From Dasypus novemcinctus (taxonomy: Eukaryota > Chordata > Mammalia > Cingulata > Dasypodidae): 64,000 bases of DNA. This document shows, piece by piece, positions 34,517 through 46,960 of the stretch (its first letter is position 1; every line of letters starts with the position of its first letter). The translations under genes were made by a program, and so were the position numbers. The notes beneath the pieces are model-generated. The model did no database searches. It was given only the letters and a program-made list of their open reading frames with translations, and had not been told where the DNA came from. The stretch lies in contig NC_080673.1 in the NCBI RefSeq assembly GCF_030445035.2, positions 175,813,216 to 175,877,215 of the forward strand, in the 5' to 3' direction.

Positions 34517-34908
34517 AGAACTATTATGATTAGTAATGGAAGAAATTGTAGCATTGATGTAGAGAAAATGGCCACGGTAGCTGCTGAGGCTAGGAAGAGG
34601 GAAGAAGAGATACGATGTGGGGGCATTTTCAGGACTTGGAGTTGTCCTGGGTGGTACTGCAGTGACAGGTGCTGGACAATGTATGTCCTGCCATGGCCCA
34701 CTGGGTGGACTGCAGGAGAGCGTAAACTACAATGTAAACCATTATCCATGTGGTGTAGCAGTGCTCCAAAATATATTCACCAAATGCAATGAATGTCCCA
34801 TGATGATGAAAGAGGTTGTTGATTTTGGAGGAGTGGGGTGAGGGGGGTGGAAGGTAGGTGGGGACCTATATTTTTTGAATGTAACGTTTTAAAAAAATAA
34901 AGAGAGAG
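34517..34908 (+). mobile_element. Xenarthran-type L1 3' end, sense, 5'-truncated
   Basis: It runs from 'attatgattagtaatggaagaaattgtag' to 'cctatattttttgaatgtaacg' and an A-rich tail, including the G-rich tract 'ggagtggggtgaggggggtggaaggtaggtgggg'. It is colinear with 61660-62052. G-rich polypurine runs are typical of L1 3' UTRs. The 88- and 74-aa frames here are by-products. Confidence 0.88.
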
Positions 34909-36290
34909 AAAATAATTAACATTACAACAACTAAAAGTAAAGGCTCTCTGTAAAGTTTAGAGAAAACAATTTCCAGAAAATGTCCTATTCTTTTTGGTTT
35001 TCTTTAGAAGATTAATTGAAAAAAAAGATATTTGTAGGCTTTTTGTGCCAAAAATGAATTGCAACAACTTAGCATAAATGCAATGTTGCCTTCAGTATGG
35101 TAATATATTCATTTTGAAGCCTGCATTTTTGTGGACAGAAAGTGGTATAAATCCTGTGTATACAGGAGACAGCATTTGACATGTGCTCTTCAGTTTGACA
35201 ACTCGACTTTGGTTTTATAGAACTCCGTACATCTTTATCAGTATGTCAACCACTGTTACTGCTCAGAACAGAAGGAGGCATGCTTATGTATTCTTGAGAG
35301 CTGGAGTTGTTAAGGAAAAAGATTCTACAAAATGAAGACTGTTGAAAATTTTGTGATTTCCTTCTATTTTCCCCCCAATCAAAATGGTAATTCAAAAAGT
35401 AACTTGTTTTAAAGGATTACATTGATACAAATAAAAATATATTATCTATATAATAAATATATACTAGATACTATGCTAGGTTCTAGGGCTATAAAAATTA
35501 TACTATGCTAGGCTCTGGGGTTGTAGAAATTCAAATTACATATTCTTTTTCATTAATGATATGATAAATGTTTTCTTTAAAAATCTACCTGATCTATGTC
35601 TTTATGGAACTAATAGTATTTTTTTTTATCTCTTCATGTGAAGGCTTATATTTGATTTCTCTACTTTCATAAGAAATGTTCTGAGCAATCTCCTGTTTTA
35701 CTGTTAAGAAATCACATTACTCTCTAATCAACATAAGGTATGTTGATGCTTTACTCCCAATATTCATTCTGAAATTCATAATCTTACATCTATTGCTTTC
35801 ATTCACTCTTGGACCCAGTATTGGAGTACAGCCAGCACATAATATATTCCTGTGGAATGAAAATCATTATACATCCTTTGTTTGGACAGGAATATTTGAA
35901 ATTGCCATAATCTAGGGAAGCAGGACTTGGTCTTGGTACATTAAGGCAAGGTAGTACTATACATTGATACATCATGATAATTGCCTCCTAGAGGAAGAAA
36001 CTCAGGAAAAATTAAGTGCCACAGTCACCCATATGACAAATAGAAGCCTACTAAAATTTCAGGTAAATTCAGTATCCCACTCAAGCTATGAAACCAAAGG
36101 TAATTACTTGATGTTAAGTAGCCAGAGATAGTTCTCAAGAGGTGAAGGAGAAATTTGTCTCTTTCGTTGCCATTGTCAACAGGCAAGAAGACTAGCAGAT
36201 TTCTTTGGTTTTGGCAAAATCATATTCCCCCCAATATGAATTCTGTTCCATTCACAGAGTATCCAGAAAGAAATCTCTGTGTGTGGAGGA
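34909..36290. other. Unannotated DNA
   Basis: No gene. A short tandem duplication, 'actatgctaggttctagggctataaaaatta' followed by 'actatgctaggctctggggttgtagaaatt' (35469-35530), resembles L2/MIR text. Confidence 0.45.
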
Positions 36291-37160
36291 CAAAATAAAG
36301 CACTGAGGTGGTGGTCCAGGAAGTTCACTAGGATCTTGTAATCCAGCAGATCAAGACAGTATTAGAAATATCTGCAACCAGAACATAAGCAGACTGGACT
36401 TTGACAGAAATAGTGCTACTCTATTACATTTTGAAACAAGAAGCTGCTATTTGAGAGAAAATTAATTTCCAGCTTGTTACTGGGCATTGAGCAAAACTGT
36501 ACACATCTGTGAAAGAGATCAGACAATTGTGAGGACAGAAATACCAAACATATCTTGAGAGATGTCAGAGAAATATTCAAACAGGCAGGAAGCAGTACAG
36601 CAATGGTCACTTATAGAGTGGAAATGGTATATTCAAAAGGATGCAAAAGGATGAATTTCAGTAGTTCTCTTCTTAGTAAGAAAGTACTCTACTGCCCATA
36701 GGATTAATCACAGAGCCCGTGAAGAACCTTCCCACTGCATTGCTGCGTGATCTGAATTCCATGTCTCTTTCCCATTCAAGGAAAATTGATTACCTGGTTC
36801 ACAGATGGGAGTGTCCAGATTGAAGACCATGTTCTTCATTTGAAATCAGCAATCTTAAGCCTCGTATGCAGTAACATCCAAATAAAGAAGGCCAAATGTA
36901 AGCTCCCATTTTCAATGGAGCAATAGGATTTATACAATCACTTGGCCTATAGGTAATGGACCTTGATGATCGGGCTAAAAGAACCTCAATATGGAGTACC
37001 CAACTATGGAAATCTCTGTGGGTATTGAGAGGAATAAACAAAGTGGCTTATGGGGGTACCCATCAAAGAAAAAAGATAAAAATAAATATAATCCCCTTCC
37101 CAGCTCAGAGGGAGATTGGAGAGCTAAGAAAGATGTCTGAATAAGATTTTAAGACCTAGC
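36290..37160 (+). pseudogene. Decayed ERVL-like pol fragment (RNase H region)
   Basis: Broken frames on the plus strand contain retroviral pol landmarks in order: CYWAL (36475-36489), then a proline/isoleucine stretch, EWKWYIQ (near 36616), then the RNase H motif TWFTDGS (36792-36812). The ERVL provirus at 44.7-45.2 kb carries the same blocks in the same order, including TWFTDG, so I assign an ERVL-like relative. There are several stops and frameshifts. No LTRs were identified on either side. Confidence 0.65.
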
Positions 37161-38342
37161 TCTCTGGATTCATGAAAGAACTTACCATGCTGTGCTTTGG
37201 TTCTGCACCTGTGGTCCTAGACATAACTGAATACCTTTGTACTGAATGGAATTACTAATGTAAAGAATGCACCCAATGTAAATAGGAGAAGAATGATTTG
37301 AAAATGGAGGATGGATTCTTCAAGCCAGAACATATTTGGCAAATGTATTACATCAGGCTACTCCTGGCAGTCCCATGGGATTATAAGTAGGTCTTATCTG
37401 AATTCAACCCACTTATACTCTATGCTTCACTTATCCTCTAATGGAGACAATCTTGGAATGTTTATAACAGTGAATTGACAATTCAGTCCCCTTCCTAGAT
37501 ATATTTATTCTTATCAAAATTCACATTTCACTATTACCAACTTACAGAATTGAGCAAGAAAATGATGTTTAATGGGATCCTTACCCCTTACCATTCTCAG
37601 AGCAAATGAAATACTTATCAAAATGGTGACTCAAAAGGCTTAGACCAAAAAAATTAATATCTAAATTGAATATGAGAGAATATGTGTATCAGATGGGAGT
37701 ATTCCCCTGGAAATGTTTCCAGTATTGGCAGACATGAATAAAGGTTAGGAGAGAATGCAATTACACAATTGCATATCTTTTCCATGGCAAACTATTTTAG
37801 TTTGTCATTTTACCCAGTCTCGTAGTTTAGGGCCATGTTAAAATTTATGTTTACCCAGAAAGGGTTATATCAATGTGGAAATCATTCTTCTACATTGAAC
37901 TTAACAGTGTTTAGTACTAAAGGTTCTGGTTATGGGTCATGATTTCACCTATGTAGCCAAGGTAGAACTAATTGTGAGTGCAAGTTTGTTACCAAGAGTC
38001 AGAGATGGTCACTCTCTGACATCTGCTTGAATGTAGGATCAAACAGAATAAGTTTGTTATTAAGAAGTTTGTTTGTATTACCAGCTCTGTGGGTAAATAG
38101 TATACTTGATATAACAGAAAGCCCAAACTTGTTTGAAAAGGGGAAGAGTTAAACAACTAAAAACTGGAAACAGCAGATGATAGCAAATAGCTGAATGCTC
38201 ATAAATGGGTTTTAATCCCCGGAGTGAGAAGCCATCACCATAATTCCATAGAAGGATCTAAGAACAAGGGAATATTACTCTTGATTAATTTAGTTCTGGT
38301 ATCAACTAATGATGGCTATTGGGAAAACCTCCATATTCATTT
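37161..38342. other. Unannotated, possibly ERV-internal
   Basis: It follows the pol fragment directly and may contain integrase-like or later retroviral sequence, but I cannot see a motif to support that. Confidence 0.3.
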
Positions 38343-38350
38343 CTCTGGAG

Positions 38351-38545
38351 CAGGGGTTCTTAACAAGTGGTCTATGAGCTTGAATTGAAATTAAAAACAA
38401 AACAAAACATTATTCTTGTAGGGATATGCAGGTGTGATATATTTATTAAATAATACACAGTATAATGTGGACATAGTAAGAGGTCCATGGTTTTAACCCA
38501 GCTGGCAAAGGGGTTCATGGAACAAAAAGGGTTTTAAAAAACCTG
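38351..38545. mobile_element. Short hAT-type DNA transposon
   Basis: A 195-bp element with terminal inverted repeats: left CAGGGGTTCTTAAC and right end complement CAGGTTTTTTAAAAC. It is flanked by an 8-bp duplication ctctggag (38343-38350) and ctctagag (38546-38553), with one mismatch. Eight bases is the hAT target length. Internal text 'aggtccatggttttaacccagctggcaaaggggttcatgg' fits an old mammalian non-autonomous hAT family. It has no coding capacity. Confidence 0.85.
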
Positions 38546-38553
38546 CTCTAGAG

Positions 38554-39221
38554 AAAGAGTAGTGGGCAATTCCCATTTGTAAACTCTCTCTAAACATAGC
38601 ACCTGGGTCACCTGGTGAAAAGAAAGGAAACAATCTACTATGGTTACTCATTTTATGGGGAACAGACTAAAACTATTCATCTATTCATGGTTTGTAGGTT
38701 ATATTAAATATTCTGGTAATTTTGCAGTGTCCTGGGAGAAATATCATCAACAAGTCAGACATGGCGGAGGATGCTGAACCTAGAACTTCTGTCCCCTGGG
38801 AGGCCACAAATTAAGCAGCTATCCATTGATACATATTTAGGAGAAGTTCCTGGGAAAAAAAGAAGGCATGATATCTATTACAATTTCCTTGTAAACTTGC
38901 TGAAACCTCACCTCTTATTAAATGGACTAATGGTATTTGCTAGAGAAGATTCCAACCCTAAGGAATGCTTTTATTAGGACATTCCTGGTTTATCATTTCT
39001 ATGGTAAATAAACCCTGAATCTATAGATTTATGGATGGGGCATGGCTACCTGGAAAACATCACATAAGCTGTGTATAAAATAGAGATATTTTGTAACCAG
39101 ACTTTGATCAATCACAGATTTTGGGAAATTGGATTCAAGGAGCACAAAAATAAATTGACAATTCGATATGACTATCCTGGTCACCTAACTTAAAATTGCA
39201 ACTACTTACAAACCAATTTTT
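38554..39221. other. Unannotated DNA
   Basis: Nothing recognised. A 68-aa frame at 38771-38977 has no visible domain. Confidence 0.4.
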
Positions 39222-40968
39222 TTTTCTTTATTTTTAAAGAAGATTTAGAATACAGAAAAATCACATCAAATATAGAGTAGATTCCCATATTTGCCATCCC
39301 CTCCACCTCTCACATTTTCCCCTATTAGTAACATCATTAATTAGAGTGATATGTTTGTTGTAATTGATGAAAAGATATTGAAACATTGCTACTAACCATA
39401 GTCTAAAAAGTTTGCATTATGGCTTACACTTTGCACTGTATAATTTTATGTTTGACAAAATGTATAATGGTTTGTATCATTGCAATATCATGCAGAAAAA
39501 TTCCAATGTCCAAAAAAAATGCCCATTTCACTTATTCTTCCCTCTCCCTCCCCTCAGAACCTCTGGTGATGACTGTCTTTCTATCAGTGTTACAAGTTCT
39601 TCCATTACTAGAATAATAATAAGTCTACTTTAGTCCATAGTTGTATGCCCCCCTTATGTCTGTTGTTCATCTATCTTGAGGATTTTGAGATGGTGATGCC
39701 CACTCTGCTTCCAATTGAGAGGAGACTTAGATCCTATGAGGCAGACGGATGGACTGTCTTGCTTGCAGTTGTAGACACTCTCTGCTTCTTGGGATGAGTG
39801 TTGTCAATCATCATTCTTTTGTTATTTTTCTTGGGTGAGTTTGATGAATTGGAGAGTAAGTGTTGACTGCAAGTTTGCTGAGATTCAGGGCACAATAGGT
39901 ATAAGAACAGACCAAATATTTAAGTCTCAGGAACACATGTTTCATGGATATAGTGTTAATTATAGGTTCAAATAAAAGGGAAAGAAGAGCCATGTGTAGG
40001 GAAATAATAAATGAGTCAAATTCTGTTACATTGCGGGGGAGGGGGAGCAGGTTATCATATATTCCAAGGTAACGCCCACTGATGAGGTGCCAATTTCCTG
40101 GGATTGTCTGGCCTGCCTATAATGTCCAGATGTCTCTAGAGCCCTCAGGATCACCCTTGTTTGAGGCATTGTTTACTGTGGCCATCAGTGAGATCCTCCT
40201 GAGATGTGCATAAGCATAACCTCTGGAATAAATGACTTCTTGGCTCACTTTGAAGCTCTTGGCCATAAAAACTCATTTGTACTTGATATTTCTCCCTTTT
40301 GGTCAAGGTCTTTTTCCAAATGCATAATTATTGGCACTTAGCAAGAATCCCTCGGTGCCAGGGAAGCCCAATACCAGGGGTAGTGTTCCGTCCTGAGGGC
40401 CTGGGGGTAAGGGGAAGGCAGTTAATTTATATGCTAAATTTGGTTTAGAGAGAGAATATATTTGAGTAACAAGGAGGTTTTCAGGAACTAACTCTTAGGC
40501 AATATATATTACTAGGCTAAGTTTCAATTTTACAAGAATATGATTCATAAGTACCAGCACTGATATCAAGGGCCTGATGTATTGGTCTGTCCTCTTACAC
40601 TAGGCATAGTCTATATACTATAGAGTTTGTTGCTACTCTATTAGAGAATGTAGCAAGACTCCATAATATGGGAATTTAAAATTTTGTTGGTTATTATGTG
40701 AGTCTACGCCCAGTGAGATAATACCCTATGACCATATGAACACATTCATAGTCCATGCAGGCAAGCCCCAGGTGCATCATTCTACACACATCCCCCCATC
40801 ACTGACACCATGCACCAGTGATCCTCCCCTTTCATACTTGTATCTTTTTTGTAATCCAAAACATCTCCAAAAACAAAGCCAAAAAAATTCCTTGCATTGT
40901 GCCTTTTATCACTGTAAGATGTTTTCATATATGTATGTTTACAATTTCTTCTGTATGTTTCCTTAGTG
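39222..40968 (-). mobile_element. Xenarthran-type L1 3' region, antisense
   Basis: It starts with a T run (39219-39230) and 'agatttagaatacagaaaaatcacatc', then runs colinearly with the complement of 60433-62052: 'gttgtagacactctctgcttcttggg', 'tcttggccataaaaactcatttg'. It is the longest L1 3' UTR copy here apart from that at 60.4 kb, and is 5'-truncated. The next L1's poly(T) abuts it at 40969. Confidence 0.8.
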
Positions 40969-42279
40969 TCTTTTTTTTTTTTTATTTTATTTTGGAAGAA
41001 GCTTTAGGTTACAGAAAAGTCACATAGAAAATATAGGAGATTCCCATATACTGCACCCACCACCCTCTCACATTTTTCCCTATTAATAACATCTTATATG
41101 AGCAAAGTACATTTGTTAAAATGGATTAACATATATTGAAGCATTGCTACTAACCATGGTCAGTTGACACTCAAATTCCACAGAAGCATGCCCTACATGT
41201 ACCATTTCCCAAATATCCCCCATTACTGATACCTTTTACTAGCAACCCTCCCCTAACGTATTTGCCAAAAGAACATTCGCACAATTGTAGGCTCAACTAC
41301 AGACCTCAAATCCCCAGAGTTCACCTGTTCCTTCCTCCAGTCCTCCCCCCAATTCCATAAATAGTCCAACCCCATGCCCCCTACTCATCCTCACATTTCA
41401 GTACTGTCCATGCCACTCACATCTCTGAACTACCATCACCCCCATCCACTGCCAAACCATCTCCTTTATGTTCTGCCTAGATTGAGCTTCAGATCACCAC
41501 ACTCTTTTCCCTTTCTGTATCCTGATAACCCATCTTCCAGACTCTTTCCCTGTGAGTCTATTCAATATACTTAGGTCATAACAATGAGATCACGCAATAT
41601 TAATCCTATAGTGACTGGCTTACTTCACTCAACATAAGTTCTTTAAGATTTATCCATTCACCTCATGTGTCAATACTTCATTCTTTCTTAGAACTGGGTA
41701 ATAGTCCATCATATGTATATAACACATTTTGTTTTCCATTCTTCCTTTGATGGACAGTTGGATTGTTTCCAACTTTTGGCAATTATGAATAAAGCAGCAA
41801 TGAACATTGGTGTGCATATATCTGTTCACATCCCTGCTTTCAATCTTCCAGTTATATTCCTAATAGTGGGATTGCCAGATCATACAGTAATTCTAAACTT
41901 AGCTTCCTGAGCTGCCACCAAACTATACTCCACAGTGGCTGCATCATTTGACATTGTACCAGAAATGCATGAGTGTTCCTATTCCTCCGCATCCTCTCCA
42001 ACACTTGTAGTTTTCTGTGCTTTTCTGTTTTCTTTTTTTAATAGCAGCCCATCTAATAGGTGTAATATATTTCATTGCAGTTTTGATTTTCACTTCCCTA
42101 AAGCTGGTAATGTTGAGCATCATTTCATGTGCTTTTTAGCCATTTGTATATCCTCTTTGGAAAAGTGTCTATTCAAATCTCTTGCTCATTTTTAAAATAG
42201 GTTTTATGTCATTTTATTTTTAAGATATAAGATTTCTTTATATATGCTAGATATTAGGCCTTATCAGATAGCTAGTTCC

Positions 42280-42730
42280 TGTATTAGTCAGGATTCTCTA
42301 GGGAAACAGAATTAATAGGCAATATCTATAAATAATATGAGAATTTATAAGAGTCTCTTACATGACAGTGGGGATGCACAAGTGCAAGTTCTACAGGCAG
42401 GCTGCAAACCAGGGTCTCTGATGAAAGTCCACTGAAGGTCCAGGAGGAGTTTCAGGGAGACATTGGCTGTCCAAAGATGAGCTGGGAAATTCTCTCCGAA
42501 TACTGAAATCACTTCTCATTTTAAGGCATACAACTGATCGGATAAATCGGCACTTGTTGCTGACAGCAATCTCCCTGACTGATACAGAAATTATCAGTTA
42601 TCTATGCAGTAAACTCACTGATGACTAAAGCCCATAAATATCCATGTATTACTGTTAGCCCAGTGCTTACTTGACCAAACAACTGGGCACAATTAACTGG
42701 CCCAGTTGACACATTAGTCTAACAATCACA
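42280..42730 (-). repeat. 3' LTR of ERVL provirus
   Basis: Plus strand TGTATTAGTCAGGATTCTCTAG to CTAACAATCACA, 451 bp. It abuts the purine tract (complement of 42731-42741, AAAGGGTGGAC). Confidence 0.92.
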
Positions 42731-42741
42731 GTCCACCCTTT
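42731..42741 (-). promoter_or_regulatory. Polypurine tract
   Basis: AAAGGGTGGAC on the minus strand sits immediately upstream of the 3' LTR, the expected plus-strand primer position in retroviral reverse transcription. Confidence 0.7.
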
Positions 42742-43269
42742 GTCAACTCAGCAACCATACACATTACCTTAAACCACACTTAGTCTCTAAGTAAAAACAA
42801 TAACAAAATATATTTATGCCTAAAAATGTTCAACTGTCATGCATAAAATCATAAATGCATTAATTCCCTAAAGAATAGAGTGGAAGTCCTTGGGTAATAT
42901 TCACTCGTAAACTTGACATCCTTTAAATGTGATGTGAAACTAATATAGCTAGTGATATGATAAGGGAGAAGGTTGAGGAAGAAAACTAAAAATTCATTTC
43001 GTGTACACATACAATAATACTCATAATGAAACAAGAAAGAAAGATTCATGACTATTGCAGTTTTCATTTATATAACTGGTCACATGGTTGAAGTTCATAA
43101 TTATCACTACCTTCTTCCACTACCCATTACATGTTTCTGTTACACTCAGCAAGCACTATAGCTGGCCATGGTACTTTGCCTGGTTGGGTGATGCAAACTT
43201 GCATTCCTGAAGATTCTGGGCCATTATTTAATCCTGCTTGGATTGGGTGGTTACAATTTTCTGCTGACT

Positions 43270-43640
43270 TTAATTACAAGCCATGGCAATACTAGAAGAC
43301 ACCCTAGAGGATCTCCTGTTTCCAGCAAACTTTGCTTTACCCTCATTATGTAAATGTAGTCCTATTTCCTCTTCATAATCAGAATCAATCACATCAGCCA
43401 GTACAGGTAATTCTCTTCTTTGGCTGTTGATTTAGAAGTAAAAGGAACCCAAAGTGGGCAGGTGACAGCCTTAATGTCCAGTTCAATGAAACCATTGTAT
43501 TCCCAGGTAACAGCACTCCTTCTTTTGGGACTAAGACCTGTAGACCAGCAGAGCTTAAGGTTGCAGGGAAAGGAGGCAAAAGTTTTCCTACTAGGTCATT
43601 AGGGGTAATAGTGAGTGGTGCCACTCTCATGTCCATCCCT
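43270..43640 (-). pseudogene. ERVL dUTPase remnant
   Basis: It lies between integrase and the 3' LTR. Readable blocks are PLTITPND...GKLLPPFPATLSSAGL, then SLNWTLRLSPAHFG (the typical dUTPase 'P-G-H-F/Y-G' motif region, here P-A-H-F-G), and on a shifted frame DSDYEEEIGLHLHN. A dUTPase after integrase is the known arrangement of ERVL-type elements. The PGH glycine is replaced by alanine, and a frameshift precedes the last block. Confidence 0.8.
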
Positions 43641-44330
43641 GATTCCTGGACCCATGAACCCTGGTTATGGGAAAAACAGCACCAGAGAGTGAAAGCTGAT
43701 TTAGAGCATACACAGTCTCCTGGAGAACATTGCCCCAGCCCTGCAAGGTACTGCCACCTAGTTGGCACCATAAATGAGCCTTCAAAAGGCCATTCCTCTG
43801 TTCTATCAATCCAGCTGCTTCAGAGTGGTGGGGAACATGGTAAGACAAGTGAATTCCATGGGCAGTTACCCTTTCTTGCACATTATTTGCTGTGAAATGG
43901 GTTCCTTGATTAGAAGCAATGCTGTGTAGAATGCAATGGTGGTAGATAAGACATTTGGTAAATCCATGGATGATAGTTTTGAGAGAAGTATTGCATGCAG
44001 GAAATGCAAACCCATATCTGGAGAATGTGTTTATTCCAGTTAAAACAAATCACTGCCCCTTCCATGGTAGAAATGGTTCCATTGTAATCAACCTGTCACC
44101 AGGTAACAAGCTGATCACCTCAGGGAATGGTGCCAAATGGAGGCTGAGTATGTATACTGCTGGCAAATTGGGCATTCAACAGTGGCTGTAATCAATTCAG
44201 CCTTGATGAGGGGAAGTCCATGTTGCTGAGCCCATGCATAACCTCCATCCTTAGCTCCATGGCCACTTTGTTCAAAAGCCCAGTGGGCAATGACACGAGT
44301 GGCTAGGGAAAGAGGCTGAACATTAGCCAC
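43627..44330 (-). pseudogene. ERVL integrase remnant
   Basis: Near the amino end: a zinc-binding half-site, ATVECPICQQ (in the 44115-44423 frame). In the core, a VDY block carrying the first catalytic Asp is visible around 44085. Near the C-terminal side of the core: HHSEAAGLIEQRNGLLK (in 43627-43881), in which the catalytic-Glu context of DDE integrases is preserved as IEQRN. Stops between these frames show it is dead. Confidence 0.85.
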
Positions 44331-45252
44331 AGTGTAGGTCATCTTATCCACTTGATTATTAAAATATTCCTCTGCTGAGGTCACCCACTGGTGAGTATTC
44401 ATATGGGACACAAATATTTTCATGGTTTTTGCTTACTCAAGAAGATCTGTCCACATACCTCTTCCCCAGATCTCTTTGTCACCACTTTTCCAATCATGTT
44501 CCTTCCCAGTCCCTTACCATCCTGTCAAACCATTGGCAACAGCTCATAAATCACCATTTCTTCTTCCATGAAAATGAATAGCCAGGTGCACTGCTCAAAG
44601 TTCTGTCCACTAGGATGAGTTGCCCTCACCTGTCTTTCAGGGATGTCCTAGAAAAGGGCTGCAGTACTGCAGCTGTGCACTTTCAAGTGTCACCTGCAAA
44701 TCATGCACAACCATCTGTAAACCAGGTCTGAGTTTTCTCTTCCTCAGTCGACTAATTGTAAGGTACTCCCCAAGAGGCAAGCTGTGAGCTGGGAAAGAGA
44801 AGGTAACATGGGAGGAGGGTGGCCATGGGCATTTGGGCTACATCCCCATGTAACTTACTTGTGTCTTCAGGGCCCACTCAAGCCCTATCTTGTATGTATC
44901 ACTTCCTCTTTATTATGGAGTGTTGCTCTTCATGCCCAACTTTTTGGTTTAGTGGGTCAGACAATACCAAGCTCATGAGAGGCAATTCAAGTCTCATGGT
45001 AAATTGATGGCCCATGGTTAAGCAGTCAGTCTCTACTAAGCCCCAAAAGTAGGCCAAAAGCTGTTTCTCAAAAGGGAAGTAGTTATCTGCAGAGGAAGGC
45101 AAGACTTTGCTCCAAAATTCCAAGGGTCTGCAGTGTGATTCTCCTAAAGAAGCCTGCCAAAGGCTCCAAACAGCATCTCTATTTGCCACTGAAACTTCCA
45201 GCACCATTGGATATGCTGGATCATATAGCCCGAGTGGTAGTACACCTTGCAC
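44331..45252 (-). pseudogene. ERVL RT connection and RNase H remnant
   Basis: The 117-aa frame 44899-45252 carries DPAYPMVLEVSVANRDAVW, SKVLPSSADNY and LLAYFWGLVETD, the RT connection/RNase H tether. The RNase H motif TWFTDG is at about 44711-44732 followed at once by a stop codon. The 44115-44423 frame begins with the RNase H end (IFVSHMNTHQWVTSAEE). Confidence 0.85.
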
Positions 45253-46080
45253 AGCAGCCTAGACCTGCCACAGATTCTCTTGTTCCAGTTCCATTCAAAA
45301 CTAGAAGCTTTTCTGATCACTTAGTAAATGGGCCAGAGTAGCATACCCAAATGAAGAATGTGTTGGCTCTAAGATCTGAGGAGATCACCTAAGCATTGTG
45401 ACTCTTTTTTGGTCATAGAAGGGGCTGCACGCAACAGCTTATTCTTCACTTTAGAAGGCATATCCCAACATGTCCCACACCACTGGACATCTAGAAATTT
45501 CACTAGGTGCATGGGCCCTGTACTTTTGTTGGATTTATTGCCTATGCTCTCTCATGCAAATGCCCTACCAATAAGTCTAGAGTTTTTGCTACTTCTTGCT
45601 CAACAGGTCCTATCAACATGCTATTATCTATATAATGGACCAGTGTGATATCTTAGGAGAGAGATATGATCAAGGTCCCTGTGGACAATATTATGACACA
45701 GGGCTGGAGAGTTGATATATCCCTGAGGCATTACAGTGATGGTATACTGCTGGCCTTGCCAGTTGAAAGCAAACTGTTTCTGGTGGTCCTTACTGTTGGT
45801 AATTGAGAAAAAAAATTTCCCAGATCAACAACTGCATACCAGGTACCAGGGGATGTATTGTTTTGCCCAAGCAATGATACCTCATCTGGAAGAGCATCTG
45901 CAAATGAAGTCACCACCTTGTTGAGTATATGATAATCTACTGTCATCCTTAAAGAACCATCTTTTTCTGAAGAGGCCAAATAGGAGAGTTGAATGGGGAT
46001 GTGGTGGGAATTACCACCCCTACATCCTTCAAATCCTTGATGGTGGCACTCATCTCTGCAATCCCTCCAGGAATCTGATA
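45253..46080 (-). pseudogene. ERVL reverse transcriptase remnant
   Basis: Ordered blocks on the minus strand: IPGGIAEMSATIKDLKDVG and TTSPFNSPIWP (46000-46080), DGSLRMTVDYHILN (45731-45979 frame), [10 protein letters not shown] (near 45700), and the catalytic box read as YIDN at 45634-45623. The family box is YxDD, so the second catalytic aspartate codon has become asparagine. The frame shifts between the PQG block and the YIDN block. The upstream end is separated from protease by an L1 insertion. Confidence 0.88.
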
Positions 46081-46088
46081 TTGCTTTT

Positions 46089-46310
46089 CTTGTTTTGTTT
46101 TGTTATATTTATATATATGTGTGTGTGTGTGTATATATGCATATATATGTATATATATATGTATGTACATATTATTTATATACATATTTATTTTTCTCTG
46201 TATTTTTTCATTTTTTATTATCTGTTTTTTAAAGATACATATATCAAACAAAATTTTACATTAAAAAATATGAGGTTCCCATATACCCCACTCCCCACAA
46301 CCTCCACTCC
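46089..46310 (-). mobile_element. Short L1 3' end inserted in ERVL RT
   Basis: A T-rich and (TA/TG)n-rich tail (46089-46190) is followed by the complement of the L1 3' terminus ('aaagatacatatatcaaacaaaattttacattaaaaaatatgaggttcccatat') and truncation after 'ccactcc'. It is flanked by an 8-bp duplication ttgctttt (46081-46088 and 46311-46318) within an RT codon run, so it is younger than the provirus. The 79-aa and 100-aa frames across here are chimeric artefacts of the TA repeat. Confidence 0.88.
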
Positions 46311-46318
46311 TTGCTTTT

Positions 46319-46960
46319 GATTTACTATCGTTCTAGGTAGTGGCAGTTCTAGTGACTTTCACATGGCCTTTACAACCAAGATAGCTCTCACTCCACAAGT
46401 CAGGGATCCAATGTGGGGATTCTGCTAGTTACTGAGAATATCTATTCCAATTATGCATTTCAGAACTGGAGAAATAACCACAGAACAGGTCCAGGGGCCC
46501 ACTGGACCCACTATGAGACAGACCTAAGTTAAAACTCCATCAATCACCTGAGCTCCATAAGTCCCTACTCTGAGGCACCACAGTGACATTTTGGGTCTCC
46601 TGGAATTAATGTCACTTCTGAGCCAGTGTCTAATAATCCCCAAGATTTCTGATCATTTCCTTTTCACCAATGCACAGTTAGTCTGGTAAAAGGCCATAGG
46701 TCTCCTTGGGGAAAGGTAGGAGGAAGATTAACAATATAAATTTTGGCAATTTAACAGGATCCTTCCCCAAGGGGACCTGGCCTTCTCCTTATTCAAGGGG
46801 CTCTGGATCTGTAAACTATCTCAAGTGTGGGGATTGATTAAGGGGCAGTGATTCTTTGTGTTTGCAAACTGAATTAGGGTTTTGTTCACTTGACCTAAAA
46901 CTCTTCTGCCTATACAGTGCAAAAGAAATTTAGTAGACTGCCCATTTATTTCACTTCTAT
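46319..46960 (-). pseudogene. ERVL protease remnant
   Basis: On the minus strand the aspartic protease active-site block LLDTGSEVTLIPGDP is readable at about 46595-46640, with the catalytic D-T-G intact. The surrounding frame is interrupted. Position between gag and RT fits. Confidence 0.8.

Noticed and set aside
46081..46320. 79-aa ORF with YICIYMYIY-type repeats
   Set aside because: It is a translation of a (TA/TG)n microsatellite at an L1 tail.
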